Positions 1-7,698 of a stretch of 10,999 nt of DNA are shown here, in pieces. Origin of the DNA: an uncultured Porphyromonadaceae bacterium. GTDB taxonomy: Bacteria; Bacteroidota; Bacteroidia; Bacteroidales; Muribaculaceae. The position numbers and the translations under genes are program-made. The DNA lies in contig CALJBF010000260.1 of assembly GCA_938027385.1 (NCBI GenBank), positions 1 through 10,999 of the forward strand, in the 5' to 3' direction. Under the pieces are notes generated by a model. It saw only the letters and a program-made list of their open reading frames with translations, ran no database searches and was not told where the DNA came from. Each line of letters begins with the position of its first letter. Within the stretch, counting starts at the first letter, position 1.

Positions 1-1
1 G

Positions 2-616
2 CAGATACGCGACGACATTCTTGCCATCCAGCAGGATCTGCAGCAGCGCCGCGAACGTCTGGCCGAACTTGAGAAGAAACTCAACGACGCCGGAGCCAAC
101 AACAAGGTGCTTCAACGCACCATCGAGACCCTTAAAGCACAGATTGCCGACCAGGAGGGTACGATAACATCACTGCGCAACGAACTGGCCGCCGCCAACG
201 TGCGTATCGACGAGCTGAATTCGTCTGTCGATTCGCTCAACACCACGGTGGCCAATGTATCAAGCGAGCGCGCAGCCGCCCAGGAACGTGCCGCATCGCT
301 CAACGCCGAACTCAACACATGCTACTATATCGTAGGCACCAACAAAGAGCTCAAGACCAAGAAGGTAATTGAGTCGGGATTCCTGCGCAAGACGAAAGTG
401 CTCCCCGGTCAGGTCGAGACCGCGGCCTTCATCAAAGCCGACAAGACCACGCTGACTTCCATTCCCCTCTACTCTCACAAGGCAAAGGTCATGACCAACC
501 AGCCCGCATCTTCCTATCAGATTGTCGAGGGAACCAACGGCATGAAGACTCTCAAGATTACCAACCCCGGGCAGTTCTGGGAGAAATCGAACTTCCTTGT
601 TATCAAGACCGACTGA
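2..616 (+). CDS. C-terminal part of a coiled-coil, probably envelope-associated protein (5' end outside window)
   Basis: The reading frame is open from the left edge, so the start lies upstream; 204 residues are visible. About the first 105 residues are rich in Glu, Gln, Leu, Ala, Asn and Arg with heptad-like spacing (for example LKAQIADQEGTITSLRNEL), which predicts a long coiled coil. The remaining ~100 residues form a different, likely beta-rich domain that begins around CYYIVGTNKELK and ends with FWEKSNFLVIKTD. From memory, this arrangement, with a YYxVGT(N/K)KEL block after the coiled coil, resembles a Bacteroidales family of coiled-coil lipoproteins, some of which are labelled Cbp1-like collagen-binding adhesins. 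That assignment is tentative. A DSL tripeptide fits the Bacteroidetes O-glycosylation consensus D(S/T)(A/I/L/V/M/T). The signal peptide or lipobox would be outside the window. A hairpin terminator follows the stop, so this is probably the last gene of its transcript. Confidence 0.8.
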   Translation, partial: QIRDDILAIQQDLQQRRERLAELEKKLNDAGANNKVLQRTIETLKAQIADQEGTITSLRNELAAANVRIDELNSSVDSLNTTVANVSSERAAAQERAASLNAELNTCYYIVGTNKELKTKKVIESGFLRKTKVLPGQVETAAFIKADKTTLTSIPLYSHKAKVMTNQPASSYQIVEGTNGMKTLKITNPGQFWEKSNFLVIKTD

Positions 617-652
617 CTTGACATTAAACAATCATAACGGAATATCATGATG

Positions 653-687
653 AATCGCGGCCCGGCATTACGCCTGACCGCGATTTT
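653..687 (+). terminator. Likely Rho-independent terminator after the coiled-coil gene
   Basis: AATCGCGG (653-660) pairs perfectly with CCGCGATT (678-685) across a 17-nt loop, and four T residues span 684-687. It lies 37 nt after the stop codon of the upstream gene and before the glutaminase promoter region, where a terminator is expected. The T tract is short, so termination may be incomplete. Confidence 0.6.
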
Positions 688-735
688 ATGTTGTACAATT
701 ATGTGTGGGCCGCATACAATACGCGGAAGTTTGAC

Positions 736-743
736 TATATTTG
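736..743 (+). promoter_or_regulatory. Possible Bacteroidetes -7 element for the glutaminase gene
   Basis: TATATTTG matches the Bacteroidetes -7 consensus TAnnTTTG and lies 27 nt before the glutaminase start codon. That would give a 5' UTR of about 20 nt. No TTTG is seen at the usual 19-20 nt upstream spacing (the bases there read about CATA), so the -33 half is poor and the promoter may be weak or need an activator. Confidence 0.5.
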
Positions 744-769
744 CCACACGCTAACCAGTCACATCGCAC

Positions 770-1693
770 ATGACAGCCCAAGATTACAAAAAAGTCATCG
801 CCGACATATACCATGAAGTGCTCCCTCTGCGGGGGCGCGGCAAAGTGGCCGACTATATACCGGCACTGGCCGAGGTTGATCCACGGCAGTTCGGCATCGC
901 GCTTGAAACCATTGACGGTGCCACCGTGACAAAAGGCGACGCGCATACATGTTTTTCTATACAGAGTATATCCAAGGTATTCACGTTCGCCATGGTGATG
1001 AGCCACATCGGCGAGGAGATATGGCAGTCGGTTGGACGCGAACCCTCGGGAAATCCCTTCAACTCGCTCGTGCAGCTCGAATACGAGAAAGGCATCCCGC
1101 GCAACCCGTTCATCAATGCCGGCGCACTTGTGGTGACCGACCGACTGATGGAGCTTTACAGCCGCCCGAAAGAGGCGATACTGAACTTCGTGAGGAGCCT
1201 GTGCGGAAACGACGACATCTACTATGACCGGCGCGTGGCACAGTCTGAGTTGAAACACGCCGACCGCAACCGCGCGCTCGCCTACTTCATGCGCAGTTTC
1301 GGCAACATCTATAACGATGTCGATGCACTGATAGACGTATATTGCCACCAGTGCGCCATTTCCATGAACTGTGTCGACCTGGCACGGGCATTCATGTTCC
1401 TTGCCAACCGTGGCATAAACCCCGTCGACGGGCAACGCATCCTCACGGCAAGCCAGGCCAAACGCCTGGGAGCGCTGATGCTCACCTGCGGCTTTTATGA
1501 CGAATCGGGCGACTTCGCTTTCCGCGCGGGATTACCGGGTAAAAGCGGTGTCGGCGGCGGTATCGTGGCATATCTGCCCGAACAGCTGTCGATTGCCGTC
1601 TGGGGGCCGGAGCTCGACCTCCACGGCAACTCCCTGATGGGGATAGAGACCCTTGAGCGTTTCACCACCGAAATATCCAGCTCGATTTTCTGA
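770..1693 (+). CDS. glsA: Glutaminase (serine-dependent, beta-lactamase-like fold)
   Basis: A 307-residue protein that hydrolyses L-glutamine to L-glutamate and ammonia in the cytoplasm. The length is typical of bacterial glutaminases (about 300-310 aa) and it has no signal peptide. All catalytic and substrate-binding positions expected from the E. coli enzymes are present: the nucleophile and base in SISK (Ser66, Lys69), Asn116 in NPFINAGA, Glu160, Asn167, Tyr191, Tyr243 in GFYDESG, and Val261 in KSGVGGG. The start ATG fits the family N-terminus and lies 27 nt after a -7-like box; there is no clear Shine-Dalgarno, as is usual in Bacteroidetes. The gene stands alone between a terminator and a long hairpin and converges on the minus-strand gene cluster. 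In some gut Bacteroidales glutaminase sits beside glutamate decarboxylase and its antiporter in an acid-resistance locus; no such partner is in this window. Its role could be acid tolerance, nitrogen supply or glutamate supply. Confidence 0.95.
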   Translation: MTAQDYKKVIADIYHEVLPLRGRGKVADYIPALAEVDPRQFGIALETIDGATVTKGDAHTCFSIQSISKVFTFAMVMSHIGEEIWQSVGREPSGNPFNSLVQLEYEKGIPRNPFINAGALVVTDRLMELYSRPKEAILNFVRSLCGNDDIYYDRRVAQSELKHADRNRALAYFMRSFGNIYNDVDALIDVYCHQCAISMNCVDLARAFMFLANRGINPVDGQRILTASQAKRLGALMLTCGFYDESGDFAFRAGLPGKSGVGGGIVAYLPEQLSIAVWGPELDLHGNSLMGIETLERFTTEISSSIF

Positions 1694-1699
1694 CTCCAC

Positions 1700-1762
1700 T
1701 ATAATGTTACAGATACGGCAGGATGCCCAATATGGGCATCCTGCCGTATCTGTAACATTATA
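1700..1762. terminator. Perfect 30-bp inverted repeat between convergent genes, probable bidirectional terminator
   Basis: Bases 1700-1729 are the exact reverse complement of 1733-1762, with only ATA (1730-1732) between them: a 30-bp stem without a mismatch. It starts 7 nt after the glutaminase stop codon and ends 10 nt before the 3' end of the convergent peptidase gene, so a hairpin would form at the end of both transcripts. The arms end in AT-rich sequence (TATAAT/ATTATA), but neither strand has a clean run of T after the stem, so it is not a textbook intrinsic terminator. It could also protect 3' ends, be cut by a double-strand RNase, or be a copy of a small repeat family. Confidence 0.7.
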
Positions 1763-1772
1763 TGTGTGGGGA

Positions 1773-3809
1773 TTAGTTGGCGAGGGTGGCGTACTCAGAA
1801 GAGTAGCGGAACATCTGGGGCAGGTATTCCTCGTCGTAGCTTATCGTGACATCAGTGATTGTGCCGTCGGGAGCCGTCACGGCTGTGTAGACGGGATTCA
1901 CAAACCCTTTGTAGGGGGCAATGTCAAGACGCGAGTAGCGGTCGAGAACCTCGCGGTGCAGTTCGGGGTCAACCTTGACTGCATACTGCTCGACCAGGCG
2001 TTCGCCGGCGGCATAGTCGCCTTCTGACTTGATGCGCTGTATTTCGGCAAGGAGCTGACCGAACAGATCGCGGAGCTTACGGTAGTCATTGATCTGCACG
2101 TATGTCTTGCCGTCGCGTTTCACAAGCTCTACAACATTCTCTTTTTTACCATGTTCGAGCGCCCAGGCAGCGATGAGCTGACGGTTGCGCATGTGAGCCT
2201 CCTCGATATCGGCGCCCGGGGTGATGCGCATGAGCTGTGTCATGAGGCCGTTGAGCATGTACTTGTAATATTCGGCCTTGTAAGCGTCAGGATTGTCGAG
2301 CAGACCGAGCTCAAGCAGTTTCGGGTCGGCCAGATAATAGAGCGCGAACAGGTCGGCGCGGGCCTCCTCAAGCGTGGAACCGTGAGCTTTGAGGGCGTCG
2401 GGGTCGACACCCGGCAGCAGACGGCCCGAACCGTGGCCGAGGCACTCGTGCAGGTCGGTGTGCATGTTGTCGGTGATGAAGAGATACTTGTCCATCAGGT
2501 CGCGTGTGGCCTGGTCAGGCACGAACTCCTCGTTGAAACCGTTGCCGTGAGCGGCATCATCGTAAGCCTGGGTAAGGTTCTCGATGGTCACAGACTTCGA
2601 CCCGTGGGCAGCGCGGATCCAGTTGGCGTTGGGCAGGTTTATGCCGATCGGCGACGCGGGATACGAGTCACCGGCAAGAATTGCGGCGTTGATTACCTTC
2701 GCGGTCACACCCTTCACCTTGTCGCGACGGAAACGGGGATCGACGGGCGAATGGTCCTCGAACCACTGGGCGTTGTCTGAGATGACGACGGTGCGGTGCG
2801 ATGCCTCGGGGTTGCGGAAGTTCACCATACCCTCCCACGAGCCGGTCATGCCCAGAGGGTCGGTATATGATTCTATGAATCCGTTCACGAAATCAACCTG
2901 CGAATCGGTATCCTCGACCCACAGAATCGAATAGTCGTCAAACGTGCGCAGGTTGCCGGTCTCGTAATACTCGATGAGCTTTTTGATCGATGCGGCCTGG
3001 GCGTCGTTTTCGGCAAAGGGGAGCGCGGCACGCAGATTCTTAACGATACGCTCGATGGCGGGAGAATACAGACCGCCGATTCGGTACACCTCTTCGCCGA
3101 TTGTACCGTCGGCCTTGCGCACCAGACGCGAGTTGAGGCCGTAGCTCACAGGCGTGAGGTCGGTGGTATCCTTGAGCGCGGCATAATATGCCTCGACTTC
3201 AGGCTGTGTCAGCCCCGGCTCATACATGTTCACGGCTGAGGTAGCAATCAGATCCTGTCCGGCGGCCTGATTAGTCATCTTCGGCATGAAAGCCGGGTCG
3301 AAAATCAGACGCATGAGGTCGGCGTAATCTTTGGTAGCGGCGCCATGTTTCCGGTCGACCGCAGTGTTGGCCTTTATCTGTGCGTCAAGCCACTCGCGTG
3401 TGAAACCGGGGATGAACTTGTCAGATGAATAATGGTGGTGCGGGCCGTTGGCAAACTCCACTTGTTTCAGATACAGCTCGAAAGCGCGGTACTGCGGGTC
3501 ATTTTTGTCGCCAGTATAATTCTTGTAGACATTCTCAAGCAGATCGCGCAGCGCCAGGTTGTAGCGGCCATGCTGATCCCAGAGGATGTCGCGTCCGGCG
3601 AGGGCTGCCTCGTTGAGGTGGTAGATCAGACGTTTCTGGTCAAGTGTCAGGTTCTCGAAACCGGGCACTGCGTAACGCATTACCTCGATGTCGGCAAAAC
3701 GGTCGACAACGGTGCCCGAGGGGTTGTTGGGGTCGGTAGTGTTAGCCATCATTGCTGATGATGCGGCGGCAAGCGTAAGTGCGGCGGTCGCTGTTTTCAG
3801 ATGTTTCAT
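1773..3809 (-). CDS. Dipeptidyl peptidase III (zinc peptidase family M49), predicted exported
   Basis: A 678-residue metallopeptidase that removes dipeptides from the N-termini of short peptides. The M49 signature is present as HECLGH (residues 454-459), followed by the second zinc motif EEARAD (481-486). By analogy with human DPP III the zinc ligands are His454, His459 and Glu482, with Glu455 as the catalytic base. The Cys in HECLGH replaces a Leu of the human HELLGH motif and is known from Bacteroides thetaiotaomicron DPP III. The length fits the Bacteroidetes enzymes, which are shorter than the eukaryotic ones. The N-terminus (Lys3 and Lys5, then an Ala/Leu-rich stretch to about residue 22) looks like a Sec signal peptide without a lipobox Cys, so periplasmic location is likely. 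It is the last gene of the minus-strand cluster, 14 nt after the methyltransferase stop, and ends just before the long hairpin. Confidence 0.92.
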   Translation of the reverse strand: MKHLKTATAALTLAAASSAMMANTTDPNNPSGTVVDRFADIEVMRYAVPGFENLTLDQKRLIYHLNEAALAGRDILWDQHGRYNLALRDLLENVYKNYTGDKNDPQYRAFELYLKQVEFANGPHHHYSSDKFIPGFTREWLDAQIKANTAVDRKHGAATKDYADLMRLIFDPAFMPKMTNQAAGQDLIATSAVNMYEPGLTQPEVEAYYAALKDTTDLTPVSYGLNSRLVRKADGTIGEEVYRIGGLYSPAIERIVKNLRAALPFAENDAQAASIKKLIEYYETGNLRTFDDYSILWVEDTDSQVDFVNGFIESYTDPLGMTGSWEGMVNFRNPEASHRTVVISDNAQWFEDHSPVDPRFRRDKVKGVTAKVINAAILAGDSYPASPIGINLPNANWIRAAHGSKSVTIENLTQAYDDAAHGNGFNEEFVPDQATRDLMDKYLFITDNMHTDLHECLGHGSGRLLPGVDPDALKAHGSTLEEARADLFALYYLADPKLLELGLLDNPDAYKAEYYKYMLNGLMTQLMRITPGADIEEAHMRNRQLIAAWALEHGKKENVVELVKRDGKTYVQINDYRKLRDLFGQLLAEIQRIKSEGDYAAGERLVEQYAVKVDPELHREVLDRYSRLDIAPYKGFVNPVYTAVTAPDGTITDVTISYDEEYLPQMFRYSSEYATLAN

Positions 3810-3823
3810 ATCGTGAGAGGGGG

Positions 3824-5005
3824 TTATTCAATGTAGAGCACCAGCCCCTTGAGGTATTCCCCTTCGGGGTGGCAGATGTCGACCGGATGGTCGGCCGGCT
3901 GAGTGAGCTGATGCAGAATGCGCACCTTGCGTCGGCTCTGGGCGGCGGCCGAGAATACCGCAAGGCGGAACTGCTCGCGGCTCACGGCCTGCGAGCATGA
4001 GAAGGTGAAGATTATGCCACCCGGGGCAATCTTCTCCATAGCCTTGAAATTGAGTTTCTGATAACCGCGCAGGGCGTTGCGCAGGGCGCTCCGGTGCTTG
4101 GCGAAAGCCGGCGGGTCGAGCACGATGAGGTCGTAGTCGCCCGGTTTCATGGCATCGAGGAACTTGAAGGCATCCTCGGCGTATGTCTCGTGACGGCTGT
4201 CGCCGGGGAAGTTCAGCTCTATGTTCTCGCGCGTGAGTTTCACGGCTTTCTCCGACGAGTCGACTGAATGAACCACATCCGCGCCGCCACGCATGGCGTA
4301 TACCGAAAAACCGCCGGTATAGCAGAACATGTTGAGCACGCGGCGTCCGGCCGACAGCCTTTCAAGCAGAGAGCGGTTGTCGCGCTGGTCTACGAAGAAT
4401 CCGGTTTTCTGTCCGCGCAGCCAGTCGATGTTGAACTTCAGGCCGTTCTCTGTGGCCGTGCAGACCTCGTCGCCACCTATGATATAATCGTTGCGCGGGT
4501 CAAGACGGGCCTTGTACGGCAGGGTGGTCTCGGACTTGTAATAAACGTTCCTGACACCAAGCCCCTCTATGCCGACCAGAGCCTGTGCGATTGTCTCGCG
4601 GGCATAGTGCATGCCCGGCGAATGGGCCTGCACGACGGCAGTCGGGCCGTAGATGTCGACCACCAGGCCCGGGAGGAAATCACCCTCGCCATGCACCAGG
4701 CGGAACGCGTCGTTGTCGGGCCGCTGAAGATTCAACGTGCGGCGCAGGCGGTAAGCCTCGGTGAGACGCCGGCTGAAGAACGCGGCGTCTATCACGGTGT
4801 CGGCGAAGTCGAGCATGCGCACGGCAATAGAGCCGATCTGATAGTGCCCGACACCGATAAACCGGCCGTCGGCCGCCACAACGCCTACCACATCACCCTC
4901 GGCCACGCTGTCGGGCACCTCGGTTGCGAGCGCCCCCGAGAAGACCCAGGGGTGGAAACGGTCAAGCGATTCTTCTTTGCCTCGTTTTAGTTTCAGGTTC
5001 GTCAT
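3824..5005 (-). CDS. rlmI: RlmI-like 23S rRNA 5-methylcytosine methyltransferase (COG1092)
   Basis: A 393-residue class I SAM-dependent methyltransferase. An N-terminal PUA-like RNA-binding domain (about residues 1-75, with HPWVFSGA at 18-25) is followed by an RlmI-type middle domain and the Rossmann methyltransferase domain. Visible motifs are GQKTGFFVDQRDNR (198-211), the SAM-binding VLNMFCYTGGFSVYA (223-237), the acidic VDSSEKAV (248-255), the catalytic DPPAF (297-301), and FSCSQ (335-339), whose Cys337 is the expected nucleophile for 5-methylcytosine formation. E. coli RlmI modifies C1962 of 23S rRNA; the same target here is inferred from family membership. The start ATG overlaps the rseP stop in an ATGA arrangement, so translation is probably coupled. 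Length and motifs are complete. Paralogous specificity within COG1092 cannot be excluded. Confidence 0.9.
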   Translation of the reverse strand: MTNLKLKRGKEESLDRFHPWVFSGALATEVPDSVAEGDVVGVVAADGRFIGVGHYQIGSIAVRMLDFADTVIDAAFFSRRLTEAYRLRRTLNLQRPDNDAFRLVHGEGDFLPGLVVDIYGPTAVVQAHSPGMHYARETIAQALVGIEGLGVRNVYYKSETTLPYKARLDPRNDYIIGGDEVCTATENGLKFNIDWLRGQKTGFFVDQRDNRSLLERLSAGRRVLNMFCYTGGFSVYAMRGGADVVHSVDSSEKAVKLTRENIELNFPGDSRHETYAEDAFKFLDAMKPGDYDLIVLDPPAFAKHRSALRNALRGYQKLNFKAMEKIAPGGIIFTFSCSQAVSREQFRLAVFSAAAQSRRKVRILHQLTQPADHPVDICHPEGEYLKGLVLYIE

Positions 5006-6465
5006 TTCAGTACAAAACGGTAAAGGTCATTGAAATTGGCATAGATCAGCAATGCTATCAGGAAGAGCATGCCGGCCGTCTGCGCGTATTCGAGGAATTT
5101 GTCTGAGGGCGCCTTGCCCGATATTATCTCCCACAGCAGGAACATCACATGGCCGCCGTCAAGCGCCGGGATGGGGATGATGTTCATGAATGCGAGGATA
5201 ATCGAAAGGAAAGCGGTGAGTTCCCAGAATGTGCGCCAGTTCCAGCGCTCGGGGAACATACTGCCGATGGCACCGAAACCGCCCACACTCTGCGCGCCCT
5301 CTTTGGTGAAGAGGTGCTTGAGCGAGCCTACGTATGTCACCAGGAAACTGGTGCCGTTCTTCACCCCCACAGGTATGGCCTGGAGCAGGGAATACTTGTT
5401 CACGCAGATCTCGAAGATTTCCGTGGGAGGCTTCAGCTCGAACCCGAGCTTGCCCGCGCCGTTGGGCACCGCCGTCACATGGATGGTGTCGGCGCCGCGC
5501 AGAAGTGTAATGTCGGTCTGGCGTCCGGCATTCTCAAGCAGAGCCGGTGACAGTTCGGTGAAAGCCGGTGTGGGTTTGCCGTTGACGGCGATGATGCGGT
5601 CATCGGTTTCGAGACCGGCCTCTGCGGCAGGTTCGCCCGGCATGACACGTTTCACGTATGCAGGCACACGCAGGGCCATGAAACCTTTTTCAGACACTTT
5701 CGTCACGGCCTGCGGGGGCAGGTCGATCACCACGGTATCCTTATACCCCTGTCCGCGCACCACAGTCACGGTCTTGCCGTCGAGGATATGGTAGAGCGCC
5801 ATCATGTCGTTGCTGTCGAGAGGTTTGCCGTCAGAGGCGATGATTATATCGCCGTTGCGGAAACCCATTTCCTGCGCCTGCTCGGTAAAGTCATACCCTT
5901 CTGTGGCGTTCTGGATAGGGATATATTTCTCGCCCCAGTACCAGGCTATTCCGGCATAGATTATTATGGCGAGGATAAAGTTGTTTATAACGCCGCCGGT
6001 CATGACGAAAAGGCGTTGCCATGCCGGTTTGACGCGGAACTCGTCGGCTTTCGGAGGGAGAGCCATCTGCTCCTTGTCCATCGACTCGTCGATCATGCCG
6101 GCGATCTTGACGTAGCCACCCAGAGGCAGCCATCCTATGCCGTAGACGGTCTTGCGCCAGCCCGACATTTTCGCATCGCCGCTGCGGTCGCGGCCCACAC
6201 GGAACGATGCCAGCTGATGCTCCTCCTCCCGGTCGGTGTCGTTGCCGTCGGCATCTTTTTTCTTCTTCGACCAGGTGCCCAGGCGCAGTGTGCCCTTGGC
6301 GGGGTCATACTGCACGAGCGAGAACCAGGGGTTGAAGAACAGATAGAATTTCTCGACACGTATCTTGAAAAGACGTGCCCAGAAATAGTGTCCGAGCTCA
6401 TGGATGGTCACAAGCAGTGACAGGGCAGCCACAAGCTGCAAGGCTTTTATCCAGAATGTTTCCAA
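5002..6465 (-). CDS. rseP: RseP-type site-2 membrane zinc protease (family M50)
   Basis: A 487-residue intramembrane protease of the inner membrane; E. coli RseP cleaves anti-sigma factor RseA and remnant signal peptides. The zinc motif HELGH is at residues 22-26 in the first membrane helix, and the third ligand motif LDGGH is at 435-439. The conserved membrane-associated loop GWLPLGGYVKI is at 111-121. A second helix (about 153-175) is followed by two PDZ-like domains (about 180-340) and C-terminal helices at about 415-433 and 463-476. An extra charged segment lies at about 57-106 (see findings). The start is TTG: an in-frame TAG lies only five codons upstream (6478-6480), no ATG is suitably placed, an AGGAAA sequence lies just before the TTG, and the resulting N-terminus METFWIKALQL fits the family. 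It lies 40 nt after dxr, a neighbour pair seen in many bacteria, and overlaps the next gene by 4 nt. Confidence 0.93.
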   Translation of the reverse strand: METFWIKALQLVAALSLLVTIHELGHYFWARLFKIRVEKFYLFFNPWFSLVQYDPAKGTLRLGTWSKKKKDADGNDTDREEEHQLASFRVGRDRSGDAKMSGWRKTVYGIGWLPLGGYVKIAGMIDESMDKEQMALPPKADEFRVKPAWQRLFVMTGGVINNFILAIIIYAGIAWYWGEKYIPIQNATEGYDFTEQAQEMGFRNGDIIIASDGKPLDSNDMMALYHILDGKTVTVVRGQGYKDTVVIDLPPQAVTKVSEKGFMALRVPAYVKRVMPGEPAAEAGLETDDRIIAVNGKPTPAFTELSPALLENAGRQTDITLLRGADTIHVTAVPNGAGKLGFELKPPTEIFEICVNKYSLLQAIPVGVKNGTSFLVTYVGSLKHLFTKEGAQSVGGFGAIGSMFPERWNWRTFWELTAFLSIILAFMNIIPIPALDGGHVMFLLWEIISGKAPSDKFLEYAQTAGMLFLIALLIYANFNDLYRFVLK

Positions 6466-6505
6466 ATTTTCCTGTTGCTATTGATTTGTATGTATAAAAA
6501 CGGGG

Positions 6506-7675
6506 TCAGACACCGCATGCCACAAGATCCGCAGCAATGCGGCGTGCCCGCGCGTTTGACTCCACATAGTCGTCAAAAACGGGAGCGGCGATAAATTCGG
6601 CACGCTCAACAGTCTCGCGGATAAGTGGATATATCTTCACGAACGGGAGATTCCCGGCAAGGAACGCAGCCACGGCAATCTCGTTGGCGGCATTTATGAC
6701 ACATGCCGTGTTGCCGCCGCGCTCAAGGGCATAATGCCCCAGGGTGAGGCCGGGAAAACGCCCGGTATCAGGTTTCTCGAACGTGAGCGTGGCCAGGCGG
6801 TCGAATGTAAGCGGCGACTCGGGGGTGGCGAGGCGGTTGCCGTCGCCGAGCGCCAGACGTATCGGCATACGCATGTCGGGCATGCCGAGCTGAGCCTTTA
6901 CGGCGCCGTCGTTGAACTCGACCATTGAATGAACCACCGACTGCGGATGCACCAGAGCGGTAATCTGCCCGGGCTCGACACCGAACAGCCAGCGTGCCTC
7001 GATAATCTCGAACGCCTTGTTGACCATCGATGCCGAATCTATGGTGATTTTGGCACCCATCGACCAGTTGGGGTGACGGAGCGCGTCGGCCACGGTGACG
7101 TTGGCCAGTTCCGAGGCCGGCGTGTTGCGGAACGGACCACCCGACGCGGTGATGATCAGACGGCGCACAGACTTTCGGTCTTCGCCCATCAGACACTGGT
7201 AGATGGCCGAATGTTCCGAATCGACCGGTATCACGCGCGACCGCGAGGCGGCAAGGCGGCGGTTCACCAGATCGCCGGCCACTACAAGGGTCTCCTTATT
7301 GGCCAGTGCGATGTCTCTGCCGGCCGAGATAGCCGCCAGCGTCGGTTCCAGCCCGCTGTACCCTACCGTAGCGGTGACCACAGTGTCGAAGTCGATGCCG
7401 GTCATCGAGGCAATGACAGCCTCGCGCCCGGCGCCCACGGCGATGCCATGGGGCGAGAGAGCATCCTTAAGGGCCTGATACTTCGTCTCGTCGGCGATTA
7501 TGGCCATACGGGGTCTGAACCTGATTGCCTGCTCGGCAAGCTGGTCAACCCTGCTGCCGGCTATGAGCACGGCAGCCTCGAACCGGTCGGGATATTCGGC
7601 TATGACGTCAAGGGTCTGACGGCCTATGGAGCCTGTCGAACCCAGTACGGCTATGCGTTTACGTTGATTCTCCAT
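6506..7675 (-). CDS. dxr: 1-deoxy-D-xylulose 5-phosphate reductoisomerase
   Basis: This 389-residue cytoplasmic enzyme (also called IspC) makes 2-C-methyl-D-erythritol 4-phosphate with NADPH, the committed step of the MEP isoprenoid pathway and the target of fosmidomycin. The NADPH-binding GSTGSIG is at residues 12-18, directly after the start. The metal ligands are Asp152 and Glu154 in PVDSEHSAIYQ, and Glu223 in NKAFEIIEARWLF. Substrate-binding residues Ser178 in TASGG, Ser214, Asn219 and Lys220 are all present. I place the start at the ATG at 7673-7675 (MENQRKRIAVLGSTGSIG). The frame stays open upstream to 7765, but that would add 30 Arg-rich residues not seen in the family and overlap pyrD by 67 nt. 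It lies 23 nt after pyrD and 40 nt before rseP in the same orientation. Confidence 0.96.
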   Translation of the reverse strand: MENQRKRIAVLGSTGSIGRQTLDVIAEYPDRFEAAVLIAGSRVDQLAEQAIRFRPRMAIIADETKYQALKDALSPHGIAVGAGREAVIASMTGIDFDTVVTATVGYSGLEPTLAAISAGRDIALANKETLVVAGDLVNRRLAASRSRVIPVDSEHSAIYQCLMGEDRKSVRRLIITASGGPFRNTPASELANVTVADALRHPNWSMGAKITIDSASMVNKAFEIIEARWLFGVEPGQITALVHPQSVVHSMVEFNDGAVKAQLGMPDMRMPIRLALGDGNRLATPESPLTFDRLATLTFEKPDTGRFPGLTLGHYALERGGNTACVINAANEIAVAAFLAGNLPFVKIYPLIRETVERAEFIAAPVFDDYVESNARARRIAADLVACGV

Positions 7676-7698
7676 CTCTGTGCGGAACGGTTGACGTG

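Noticed and set aside
686..1435. 249-codon open frame on the minus strand opposite glutaminase
   Set aside because: Glutaminase on the + strand has every catalytic residue; the antisense translation is His/Cys/Val-rich and resembles no known family.
4268..4990. 240-codon open frame on the + strand opposite the rlmI-like gene
   Set aside because: It lies wholly inside the antisense of a complete methyltransferase gene and its translation shows no family features.
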